A stretch of DNA of 64,000 nt from Tahibacter sp042701255 (GTDB lineage Bacteria > Pseudomonadota > Gammaproteobacteria > Xanthomonadales > Rhodanobacteraceae), in assembly GCF_042701255.1 (NCBI RefSeq), contig NZ_CP170554.1:3224001-3288000 (forward strand), written 5' to 3'. The position numbers and the translations under genes were made by a program. This document shows, piece after piece, positions 33,813 through 42,258 of the stretch (positions are counted from its first letter, which is position 1; every line of letters begins with the position of its first letter). The notes beneath the pieces are model-generated. The model saw nothing but the letters and a program-made list of their open reading frames with translations. It was not told the origin of the DNA and did no database searches.

Positions 33813-36546
33813 ATGCACGAAACCTATGAACCCGCTGCGGTAGAAGCCGCGGCGCAGAAATTCTGGACCGAAACGCGCGCCTTCGAGGTCAAGGAAGACG
33901 CCGGCAAACCCAAGTACTACTGCCTGTCCATGCTGCCGTACCCCTCGGGCGCGCTGCACATGGGCCACGTGCGCAACTACACGATCGGCGACGTGATCAG
34001 CCGCTACCAGCGCATGCAGGGCAAGAACGTTCTGCAGCCGATGGGCTGGGACGCGTTCGGCCTGCCGGCCGAAAACGCCGCGATCAAGAACCGTACGGCA
34101 CCGGCCAAGTGGACCTACGCCAACATCGAGCACATGAAGGCGCAGCTCAACCGCATGGGCTTCGCCTACGACTGGTCGCGCGAAGTGACGACCTGCCGGC
34201 CCGAGTACTACCGCTGGGAACAGCAGATGTTCACGCGGCTGCTGCGACAGGGTCTGGTCTACCGCAAGATGAGCGTGGTCAACTGGGACCCGGTCGACCA
34301 GACCGTGCTGGCCAACGAGCAGGTCATCGACGGCCGCGGCTGGCGTTCCGGCGCGCTCGTGGAGAAGCGCGAGATCCCGCAGTGGTTCCTCAAGATCACG
34401 GCGTATGCCGAGGAGCTGCTGACCGAACTCGACGCGCTGACCGGCTGGCCCGACGCGGTCAAGACCATGCAGCGCAACTGGATCGGCCGCTCCGAAGGCC
34501 TGCAGATCCCGTTCGGTGTCGAAGGCAGCGGGGAGACGCTCGACGTCTTCACGACGCGTCCGGACACCTTGCTCGGCGTGACCTTCGTCTCGGTGGCCGC
34601 GGAGCATCCGCTCGCGCTGGCCGCGGCGAAGGACAACGCGGACCTGGCCGCATTCATCGAGGAATGCCGTCACGGCGGCACGGCCGAGGCGGACCTGGAG
34701 ACGCAGGAAAAGAAGGGCGTCTTCACCGGCGTCTATGCGCTGCATCCGATCACCGGCGAGCGCGTGCCGGTCTGGGCCGCGAACTTCGTGCTCATGGGCT
34801 ACGGCACCGGTGCGGTCATGGCCGTGCCGGGCCACGACGAGCGTGACTGGGAATTCGCCCAGGCCTATCACCTGCCGATCAAGCTCGTCATCGTCAACGA
34901 GGACGTGCGCGACGCGATCGAAGAGCTGCAGCGCGACGTCGCCGCCGGCGGCGACGCGATGAACACGGCACTCGGCGGCGGCGCGCCGCGCGACGTCTAC
35001 GAGCCGACCGCGGCCGTGCAGATCATCGAGGAATTCCAGCAGCGCGTGCTCGCCGACGGCGCCTACACCGAGCGCGGCTATCTCGTGAATTCGGGCGAAT
35101 ACGACGGCATGGACTACGCCCAGGCGTTCGCGGCGCTGGCCGCGCGCTTCGGCGAAGGCTCGCGCCGCGTCAACTACCGTCTGCGCGATTGGGGCGTCAG
35201 CCGCCAGCGCTATTGGGGCTGCCCGATCCCGGTCATCTACTGCAGGAACTGCGACGCCGTGCCGGTGCCCGACGAACAGCTGCCGGTCGTGCTGCCCGAA
35301 GACGTCGCGTTCAGCGGCGTGCAGTCGCCGATCAAGGCCGACGCGGAATGGCGCAAGACCACCTGTCCGCAGTGCGGCGGTCCGGCCGAGCGCGAGACCG
35401 ACACCTTCGACACGTTCATGGAGTCGAGCTGGTACTACGCGCGCTACACCTCGCCGGGCGCGCAGGCGCAGGTCGACGAACGCGCGAACTACTGGCTGCC
35501 GGTCGACCAGTACATCGGCGGCATCGAGCACGCCATCCTGCACCTGCTGTATTTCCGCTTCTATCACAAGCTCATGCGCGACGCGGGCCTGGTGACCTGC
35601 GACGAGCCGGCGACCAACCTGCTGTGCCAGGGCATGGTCGTGGCCGAGACGTTCTATCGCCAGGAAGCCGACGGCTCCAAGACCTGGTTCAACCCGGCCG
35701 ACGTGCAGATCCAGCGCGACGAGCGCGCGCGCATCCTCGGCGCGCTGGCCGGCGACGGCGAACCGGTGTCGATCGGCGGCATCGAGAAGATGTCGAAGTC
35801 CAAGAACAACGGCGTCGATCCGCAGACCATGGTCGAGGGCTACGGCGCCGACACGGTGCGTCTGTTCTCGATGTTCGCCTCGCCGCCGGACATGTCGCTG
35901 GAATGGAACGAGTCCGGCGTCGACGGCATGGCGCGCTTCCTGCGCCGCGTCTGGGCGCAGGTGCACAAGCACGTCAATGCCGCGCCGGTAGCGCAATCGC
36001 AGGCCGCGGCCGCGGCGCTGCGCCGCGGCGAGATCGCGCTGAACGCCGAACAGAAGGCGCTGCGCCGCAAGCTGCACGAGACGATCGCGAAGGTCTCCGA
36101 CGACATCGGCCGCCGCCACGCCTTCAACACCGCGATCGCCGCGGTCATGGAGCTGCTCAACGCGCTGGCCAAGTCCGACGACGCGACGCCGGCCGCCGCG
36201 GCCGTGCGCCCAGGAAGCCTGGGAAGCGGTCACGCTGCTGCTGAATCCGATCACGCCGCACGTCTGTCATGCGCTGTGGCAGTCGCTGGGTCACGGCGAA
36301 AGCCTGATCGAAGACCAGTCCTGGCCGCAGGCCGACGCCGAGGCGCTCAAGAAGGACGCGCTCGTGCTGGCCGTGCAGGTCAACGGCAAGCTGCGCGGCC
36401 AGATCGAGGTCGCGGTCGGCGCGGACAAGGACGAGTGCGAGCGGCTGGCTCTGGCCGATCCGGTCGTGGCACGCTTCCTCGACGGACAGACGGTGAAGAA
36501 AGTCATCGTCGTGCCCGGCAAGATCGTCAACATCGTGGCGGGCTGA
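33813..36546 (+). CDS. leuS: Leucyl-tRNA synthetase, frame broken by one extra C near residue 798
   Basis: Class I aminoacyl-tRNA synthetase charging tRNA-Leu. The HIGH-type motif is HMGH at about residue 49 in YPSGALHMGHVRNY. The CP1 editing domain follows, with TTRPDTLLGVTF and GTGAVMAVPGHDERD, and KMSKS is at EKMSKSKNNGVDPQ. The frame is continuous to about 36206 and then slips. Deleting one C of the run at 36209-36211 restores QEAWEAVTLLLNPITPH and the natural C-terminus VVPGKIVNIVAG ending 36546. Corrected length is about 910 residues, compared with 860 in E. coli. LeuRS is essential, so a sequence error is by far the best explanation. It overlaps nothing, and lptE starts two bases after the stop. 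Confidence 0.95.
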
Positions 36547-36547
36547 T

Positions 36548-37048
36548 ATGCGGACTCTGTGGCGGGCAATTCTCGTGGCGGCGCTGCTGGCGCTGGCCGG
36601 CTGTGGTTTCCATCTGCGCGAGCAGGCACAACTGCCGGCGAGCCTGAAACGGCTGCATCTGGAGATCGCCGATCCCGGCAGTCTGCTGTACCGCGACCTG
36701 CCCGACGCGCTGACGCGCGCCGGCGCCCAGGTCGAGGAAAGCGCCGGCAGCGGCATAGCGACCCTGCGGATCCCGGTCAGCTCGCTGGCGCCCGAGGCGC
36801 TGTCGGTCGGCGCGAGCGCCCGCGTGCGTGAATACACCATGCGCTACAAGGTCGAGATCGAGGCCGTCGACGCCGAGGGCAAGACCGTGCTGCCGCGCCA
36901 GGCCATCGAGCTCAGCCGCGACTACACCTTCGACGAGACCCAGGTGCTCGGCGTCGCCGCGCAGGAAGACGAGCTGCGCCGCCAGCTGCAGCGCGACATG
37001 GTGCAGGCCATCCTGCGCCGCCTCGCCGCGCTCGGACGGGCCGACTAG
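36548..37048 (+). CDS. lptE: LPS-assembly lipoprotein LptE
   Basis: A 166-residue outer-membrane lipoprotein that plugs the LptD barrel and helps insert LPS. The lipobox LALAGCGFHLR places the acylated Cys at about residue 19, directly followed by the conserved GFHLR motif. DPGSLLYRDLPDALTRAGAQ and the C-terminal two helices QEDELRRQLQRDMVQAILRRL (in parts) fit the family. It is packed between leuS and holA in the order conserved in gammaproteobacteria, with one base separating it from leuS. Confidence 0.95.
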   Translation: MRTLWRAILVAALLALAGCGFHLREQAQLPASLKRLHLEIADPGSLLYRDLPDALTRAGAQVEESAGSGIATLRIPVSSLAPEALSVGASARVREYTMRYKVEIEAVDAEGKTVLPRQAIELSRDYTFDETQVLGVAAQEDELRRQLQRDMVQAILRRLAALGRAD

Positions 37049-37061
37049 CCGGCCCGCGACC

Positions 37062-38081
37062 ATGAGCCTGAGCCTGTCGCAACTGCGCCAGCGGCTCGCC
37101 GGCGACGTTTTGGCGCCGGTGTATTTCCTCGCCGGCGAAGAGCATCTGCTGCTGATCGAGGCCAGCGACGCCCTGCGTGCGCGGGCGCGCGAACTCGGCT
37201 ACCTGGAACGCGAGATCCTCGATGCCGAGAGCGGCTTCGACTGGGACGATCTCGCACGCGCCGCCAGCGGCATGTCGCTGTTCGCCTCGCGCAAGCTCAT
37301 CGACCTGCGCGTGCCGACCGGCAAGCCGAACAAGGACGGCGCCGCGGCGATCATCGAATACTGCGAGCGCCCGCCGCCGGACACGGTGCTGCTGATCACG
37401 TCCACGCAGTGGAGCAAGCAGCACCACGCGGCCTGGGTCGACGCGGTCGAGGCGGCCGGCGTGTTCGTGCCGATCGCGCCGCTGCGTCCGGACGATCTGC
37501 CGTCCTGGATAGGCCAGCGCATGGCCGCGCGCGGCATCAAGGCCGGCCGCGACGCGATCGACGTGCTGGCCGAGCGCAGCGAAGGCAATCTGCTCGCGGC
37601 GGCGCAGGAGATCGACAAGCTTGCGCTGCTGGCCGGCGACCGCGTGCTCGACGCAGCGACGCTCGAAGACCTCGTCGCCGACAGCGCGCGCTACGACGCG
37701 TTCAAGCTGACCGACGCGGCCCTGGGCGGCGACGCCGCGCGCGCACTGCGCATCGCCGCGGGCCTGCGCGCCGAAGGCGAGCAGGTGCCCGGCCTCATGG
37801 GTCTGCTGCTGTATCAGCTGCAATTGCTCGTGCGGCTGGCTGCGGCGCCGAATCCGGCCCAGGCCTTCCGCAGCGAGCGCATCTATCCGGCGCGCGAAGG
37901 CATCTACCGCAAGGCGCTGCAGCGCGGCGGCCTGCCGCATTGGGAGCAGTGCCTGGCCCAGGCCGCGCGCATCGACCGCATCAGCAAGGGCCGCGGCGCC
38001 GGCGATGCCTGGATAGAGCTCGAACGCCTGCTCGCGGCGATGGCCCTGCCGCGCAGCTCGCACCTGCTGGCCGCTCCGTGA
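37062..38081 (+). CDS. holA: DNA polymerase III subunit delta
   Basis: Clamp-loader subunit of 339 residues that opens the beta clamp. The N-terminal AAA-like region shows VYFLAGEEHLLL, EREILDAESGFDW and ASRKLIDLRVPTGKP. The conserved lid region includes SEGNLLAAAQEIDKLALL, and the C-terminal collar domain DAFKLTDAALGGD follows. It is full length and in the usual place between lptE and nadD. The ATG at 37062 follows lptE by 13 bp. Its stop overlaps the GTG of nadD. Confidence 0.95.
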   Translation: MSLSLSQLRQRLAGDVLAPVYFLAGEEHLLLIEASDALRARARELGYLEREILDAESGFDWDDLARAASGMSLFASRKLIDLRVPTGKPNKDGAAAIIEYCERPPPDTVLLITSTQWSKQHHAAWVDAVEAAGVFVPIAPLRPDDLPSWIGQRMAARGIKAGRDAIDVLAERSEGNLLAAAQEIDKLALLAGDRVLDAATLEDLVADSARYDAFKLTDAALGGDAARALRIAAGLRAEGEQVPGLMGLLLYQLQLLVRLAAAPNPAQAFRSERIYPAREGIYRKALQRGGLPHWEQCLAQAARIDRISKGRGAGDAWIELERLLAAMALPRSSHLLAAP

Positions 38082-38731
38082 GCGTGCATCCGCTGGCGCT
38101 GCTCGGCGGCACCTTCGATCCGGTCCACAACGGTCATCTGCGCGCGGCCTGGGAAGCGGCCGAGCAGCTCGACGCCGAGGTCTGCCTGCTGCCGGCCAAC
38201 GTGCCGCCGCACCGGCCGCAGCCCGTGCTCGACGCGGCGCAGCGCGTCGCACTGCTGGAGCTGGCGCTGGCCGGACAGTCGCGCCTGAGCCTGGACACGC
38301 GCGAGCTGCGCCGGGCCGGGCCTTCGTACACCGTCGACACCCTGCACGAGCTGCGCGCGGAAATCGGCCCGGCGCGGCCGCTGCTGCTGCTGCTCGGCAT
38401 CGACGCGTTCGCCGGCCTGCCGAGCTGGAACCGCTGGCTGCAGCTGTTCGAACTCGCGCACATCGCCGTGCTCGACCGTCCCGGCCACTCGCGCGACTAC
38501 GCCGCAGCCCTGCAGGAGCAGATCGCCGCGCGGCGCTGCGCCGTCGACGCCGGCTGGCGCGACCGGGGCGCCGGCCGGGTGCTGTTCCTCGACATCCTCG
38601 AACTGGACATCTCGGCCACGGCCATACGCGCCCAGCTCGCCGCCGGCCGCGAACCGCGCTACCTGCTGCCCGATGCGGTGCTGGCGCAGATCCGCCGCCG
38701 CGGCTGGTACGCCCAGGCCCCGGCCGCGTAA
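38078..38731 (+). CDS. nadD: Nicotinate-nucleotide adenylyltransferase
   Basis: A 217-residue enzyme making deamido-NAD from nicotinate mononucleotide and ATP. The nucleotidyltransferase signature is GGTFDPVHNGHL at about residues 10-21, with the second motif in LDISATAIRAQLAAGR (the ISSTxIR equivalent) near the end. PSYTVDTLHELR is the substrate-binding segment. The GTG start at 38078 overlaps the holA stop as GTGA, implying translational coupling. A second GTG two codons later is possible. Confidence 0.95.
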   Translation: MSVHPLALLGGTFDPVHNGHLRAAWEAAEQLDAEVCLLPANVPPHRPQPVLDAAQRVALLELALAGQSRLSLDTRELRRAGPSYTVDTLHELRAEIGPARPLLLLLGIDAFAGLPSWNRWLQLFELAHIAVLDRPGHSRDYAAALQEQIAARRCAVDAGWRDRGAGRVLFLDILELDISATAIRAQLAAGREPRYLLPDAVLAQIRRRGWYAQAPAA

Positions 38732-38748
38732 TTGGCGGGCCGCCGCCG

Positions 38749-38754
38749 TATACT
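38749..38754 (+). promoter_or_regulatory. -10-like element TATACT ahead of rsfS
   Basis: TATACT lies in the 65-bp gap between nadD and rsfS, 43 bases before the TTG start. No -35 at proper spacing is seen, so this is a modest candidate for an internal promoter. Confidence 0.35.
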
Positions 38755-38796
38755 CCGCGCCGACTGCCCCGTCGGGCATTGAGAGGTAGCGCACGC

Positions 38797-39495
38797 TTGG
38801 CCACGACCAAAACGCCGAAGTCTTCGACCGCGTCCACATCCAAACCCCGTTCCCGCGCTGCGGCGCCGGCCGCGAAAAAGGCCGCCGTAGCGAAGAAGGC
38901 CGTGACGGCGAAGAAGTCCGCCGCAGGCGCTGCGCCGGGACCCAAGTCCGCCAGCAAGCCGGGCAAGGCCGTACTGGCCAATCGTGAGGCGGCCAAGCGC
39001 GCGGCGAAGCCCGCCGCCAAGCCCGCAGCGAAACCGGCCGCCAAGCCGGCAGCGAAGAAGCCGCGCAATGCCGCCGCCGCGCCGGTGGCGTCGCCGCCGC
39101 AGCACAAGCCGCGCAAGCCCGGCAAGGTTTCCGCACCGACCGACATCGTCGAACGCTTGCGCCTGGAAGTGATGCGCGCGCTCGAGGAGCTCAAGGCCAA
39201 GGACATCGTCGAGCTCGACGTGCGCGGCAAGACCTCGATCGCCGATTACATCGTCGTGGCCGGCGGCACCTCGTCGCGGCACGTGAAGTCCGTCGCCGAC
39301 GAAGTCATCAAGTACGCGAAGAAAGCCGGCATGCAGCCGCTCGGCGTCGAAGGCCAGCGCGAAGGCGAGTGGGTGCTCGTCGACCTCGGCGACATCATCG
39401 TCCACGTCATGCTGCCGCGTGTGCGCGAGTTCTACGGTCTGGAACGTCTCTGGTCGGTAGGCCCCGACGCCGACGCCGAAGCGGCCTACGCCTGA
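38797..39495 (+). CDS. rsfS: Ribosomal silencing factor RsfS with long Lys/Ala/Pro-rich N-terminal tail
   Basis: A 232-residue protein. The C-terminal half (from about residue 116) is a standard RsfS/Iojap domain: LRLEVMRALEELKAKDIVELDV, TSIADYIVVAGGTSSRHVKSVAD and the LGVEGQREGEWVLVDLGDIIVHVM region (quoted in pieces). It binds ribosomal protein L14 and blocks subunit joining. The first ~115 residues are a basic tail dominated by AAKP repeats, like histone H1. Typical RsfS is 105-135 residues. The TTG start at 38797 is preferred because gagaggtag (38780-38788) is well spaced before it. A TTG at 38779 would only add six residues. Confidence 0.92.
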   Translation: MATTKTPKSSTASTSKPRSRAAAPAAKKAAVAKKAVTAKKSAAGAAPGPKSASKPGKAVLANREAAKRAAKPAAKPAAKPAAKPAAKKPRNAAAAPVASPPQHKPRKPGKVSAPTDIVERLRLEVMRALEELKAKDIVELDVRGKTSIADYIVVAGGTSSRHVKSVADEVIKYAKKAGMQPLGVEGQREGEWVLVDLGDIIVHVMLPRVREFYGLERLWSVGPDADAEAAYA

Positions 39496-39523
39496 ACCCC
39501 GGACGCGTCCGGCCGCCAGCGAC

Positions 39524-39995
39524 ATGCGCCGCGCGTCTGATCTCCGTCGGCGAGCGCATGCCGGCCTGGGTCGCCGACGGCTTCGCCGAATACGCCAAGC
39601 GTCTGTCGCGCGAACTGCCGCTGGAGCTGGTCGAACTTCGGTTGGGCGAGCGCGGCAAGGGTCGCGATCTGGTTCGCGCGCTGGCCGACGAAGGCGAGGC
39701 CATGATCGCGGCGATTCCGCGCGGTGCCCACGTCGTCGCGCTGGACGGCCGCGGCCGGCAATGGTCCAGCGAAGACCTTGCCGCGCAGCTCGCGAACTGG
39801 CGCATGGCCGGCCGCGACCTCGTATTCCTGATCGGCGGTCCCGACGGCCTGGCTGCGCCGGCGCTGGCCCGCGCCGAGCAGCGCTGGTCGCTGGGCACCT
39901 TGACGTTGCCGCACATGCTCGTGCGCCTGATCCTGGCCGAGCAGCTCTACCGCGCGGTCAGCCTGCTCGGCAATCATCCCTACCATCGCGCCTGA
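39524..39995 (+). CDS. rlmH: 23S rRNA (pseudouridine1915-N3)-methyltransferase, start codon out of frame by one extra C
   Basis: SPOUT methyltransferase that modifies pseudouridine 1915 in 23S rRNA. The body reads LISVGERMPAWVADGFAEYAKR, then FLIGGPDG and LTLPHMLVRLILAEQLYRA, ending in the signature NHPYHRA. The frame of this body has no ATG, GTG or TTG near the expected start. The ATG at 39524 is exactly where E. coli RlmH would begin, but is one base out of frame. Removing one C of 39529-39530 gives MRARLISVGERMPAW, matching length and pattern (Gly at position 9). An indel error is the best reading. It lies 28 bp after rsfS. Confidence 0.9.
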
Positions 39996-40007
39996 CGGAG
40001 TCGTCGC

Positions 40008-40577
40008 ATGCTGTATCTCGCCTCGCAATCGCCGCGCCGGCGCCAGCTGCTGGAACAGCTGGGCCTGCGCTTCGCCGTGCTCGACGTCGACGTGCCGGAG
40101 CTGCATCGCGAAGGCGAGCCGGCCGAGGATTACGTCAGCCGCGTCGCGCGCGAGAAGGCCGGCGCCGGGCTGCTGCAGGTCGCCGGCGTGGCCGGTGCGA
40201 TCGTGCTCGGCGCGGATACCGAGGTCGTGCTCGACGGCGAAGTCTTCGGCAAGCCGGCCGACGCAGCCGCGGCGACGGCCATGCTGCGCCGCCTGCAGGG
40301 CCGGCGCCATCGCGTGATCTCGACGGTCTGGCTGCTCAGCGCCGGGCGCGAGGAACACGCGACCTCGCTGTCGGACGTCAGCTTCGCACCCATGGATGAG
40401 GCCGCCATCGCGGCTTACGTCGCGAGCGGAGAGCCCTACGGCCGCGCCGGCGCCTATGCGATACAGGGCCTGGCCGCCGCGCACATCGACCACCTCGACG
40501 GCAGCTTCACCGGCGTCATGGGCCTGCCGCTGTACGAGACTGCGAGCCTGCTGCGCCGCTTCGGCCATCCGCTCTGA
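40008..40577 (+). CDS. maf: Maf-family nucleoside triphosphate pyrophosphatase
   Basis: House-cleaning NTP pyrophosphatase of 189 residues. The N-terminal signature LASQSPRRRQLLEQLG and the catalytic GADTEVVLDGEVFGKP are present, as is GRAGAYAIQGLAA. Members of this subgroup (YhdE-like) remove dTTP, UTP or modified pyrimidine nucleotides. The gene lies 12 bp after rlmH in the conserved order before rng. Confidence 0.94.
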   Translation: MLYLASQSPRRRQLLEQLGLRFAVLDVDVPELHREGEPAEDYVSRVAREKAGAGLLQVAGVAGAIVLGADTEVVLDGEVFGKPADAAAATAMLRRLQGRRHRVISTVWLLSAGREEHATSLSDVSFAPMDEAAIAAYVASGEPYGRAGAYAIQGLAAAHIDHLDGSFTGVMGLPLYETASLLRRFGHPL

Positions 40578-40598
40578 ACGCAGGATCGGCAACACGCA

Positions 40599-40628
40599 TC
40601 GACAACGGTCGCGGGCCGCGGCTATAAC
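40599..40628 (+). promoter_or_regulatory. Sigma70-type promoter of rng
   Basis: -35 TCGACA (40599-40604), an 18-bp spacer and -10 TATAAC (40623-40628), each one mismatch from consensus. A transcript from about 40635 would carry a ~105-nt untranslated leader before the rng GTG. Confidence 0.65.
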
Positions 40629-40741
40629 CCGTACAGACACGTACGAAAGCGGCAGGGCACCGGAGCCTCGCTGCGAACGTTTACAGACGTCGTCCAAAAC
40701 ACTGTGGCGCGGTTCAGCCGGCCGCTGACAAGGTAGGTTCG

Positions 40742-42226
40742 GTGAGCGAAGAAATCCTGATCAACGTGACGCCGCGCGAGACGCGCGTGGCCGTCGTCGA
40801 AAACGGCATGCTGCAGGAAGTGCACATCGAGCGTGCGCAGCGCCGCGGTTATGTCGGCAATATCTACAAGGGCAAGGTCAGCCGCGTCATGCCGGGCATG
40901 CAGGCGGCCTTCGTCGAGATCGGCCTGGATCGAGCGGCCTTCCTGCATGCTTCCGACATCGTGCGCGCGGCGCCGTCGCTGGTCGGCGACGCGGCCGAAG
41001 GCGGCGGCAATTCCGGACCCACGCCGCCCATCCTGGACCTCGTGCGCGAAGGCCACGAAGTCGTCGTGCAGGTCGTCAAGGATCCGATCGGCAGCAAGGG
41101 CGCGCGGCTGACCACGCATCTGTCGATACCGTCGCGCTATCTCGTGCTGCTGCCGTATTCGCGCATGGTCGGCGTGTCGGTGCGCATCGAGGACGAGACG
41201 GAACGCGCACGTCTGAAAGAATCGCTGCAGCAGCTCGGCCGCGACGGCAGTCTCGGTTTCATCGTTCGTACCAACGCGGAAGGGCAGAGCTTCGAGGCGC
41301 TGGCCGAGGACGTGGACTATCTGGGCCGGCTCTGGCAGGCGGTGCAGGAAGGCATCAGCCAGGCTCGCGTCGGCACGCGCATCTACGAGGATCTGCCGCT
41401 GAGCCTGCGCGCGCTGCGCGACCTCATGCGCCGCGACATCGAGAAGGTCCGCGTCGATTCGCGCGAAACCTTCGACAAGATCCACAGTTTCACCCAGCAG
41501 TTCATGCCCGACATGGTCGAGCGCATCGAGCACTATCCGGGCGAGCGGCCGATCTTCGATCTCTACGGCGTCGAAGACGAGATCCAGCGTGCGCTGCGCA
41601 AGGAAGTGCCGCTGAAATCCGGCGGCTATCTGATCGTCGACCAGACCGAGGCCATGACCACGGTCGACGTCAACACCGGCGCGTTCCTCGGCCACCGCAA
41701 TCTCGAAGAGACCGTCTACCGCACCAACCTCGAGGCGGCCCAGGCCGCCGCGCGCCAGCTGCGCCTGCGCAACCTCGGCGGCATCATCATCATCGACTTC
41801 ATCGACATGACCGACGAGGAGCACAAGCGGCAGGTGCTGCGCACCTTGGAAAAGGGTCTCGTGCGCGACCACGCCAAGACCACGGTCTACGACATGTCGC
41901 CGCTGGGTCTCGTCGAGATGACGCGCAAGCGCACGACCGAAAGCCTGGAGCGCCAGCTCTGCGAGCCCTGTCCCGAATGCGGCGGCCGCGGCAGCCTCAA
42001 GACGGCCGAGACCGTGACCTACGAAATCTTCCGCGAGATCACCCGCGCCGTGCGCCAGTTCGATGCGGAGAAGCTGCTCGTGCTGGCCGCGCCCAAGGTG
42101 GTCAGCCGCATCCTCGACGAGGAATCCGCTGCCGTCGCCGAGCTCGAGGAGTTCATCCGCAAGACCATACGCTTCCAGCCCGAGGAGCATTACTCGCAGG
42201 AACAGTTCGATGTGGTCCTGCTCTGA
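40742..42226 (+). CDS. rng: Ribonuclease G
   Basis: Single-strand endoribonuclease of 494 residues, processing the 5' end of 16S rRNA and decaying mRNA. The S1 domain shows VGNIYKGKVSRVMPGMQAAFV. The catalytic DNase I-like part has metal ligands in TTVDVNTGAFLG and IIIDFIDM. The zinc-link CEPCPECGGRG is present near residue 406. Length matches E. coli RNase G (489) and lacks the long RNase E tail. GTG 40742 is the start, with an aggtagg site at 40731-40737. Confidence 0.96.
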   Translation: MSEEILINVTPRETRVAVVENGMLQEVHIERAQRRGYVGNIYKGKVSRVMPGMQAAFVEIGLDRAAFLHASDIVRAAPSLVGDAAEGGGNSGPTPPILDLVREGHEVVVQVVKDPIGSKGARLTTHLSIPSRYLVLLPYSRMVGVSVRIEDETERARLKESLQQLGRDGSLGFIVRTNAEGQSFEALAEDVDYLGRLWQAVQEGISQARVGTRIYEDLPLSLRALRDLMRRDIEKVRVDSRETFDKIHSFTQQFMPDMVERIEHYPGERPIFDLYGVEDEIQRALRKEVPLKSGGYLIVDQTEAMTTVDVNTGAFLGHRNLEETVYRTNLEAAQAAARQLRLRNLGGIIIIDFIDMTDEEHKRQVLRTLEKGLVRDHAKTTVYDMSPLGLVEMTRKRTTESLERQLCEPCPECGGRGSLKTAETVTYEIFREITRAVRQFDAEKLLVLAAPKVVSRILDEESAAVAELEEFIRKTIRFQPEEHYSQEQFDVVLL

Positions 42227-42258
42227 GCGCCGCAGCCTGAGCGTCCGGTGCCGTCGCC

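Noticed and set aside
33801..36254. An 817-codon minus-strand frame antisense to leuS
   Set aside because: leuS is unmistakable, and the antisense product has shadow composition.
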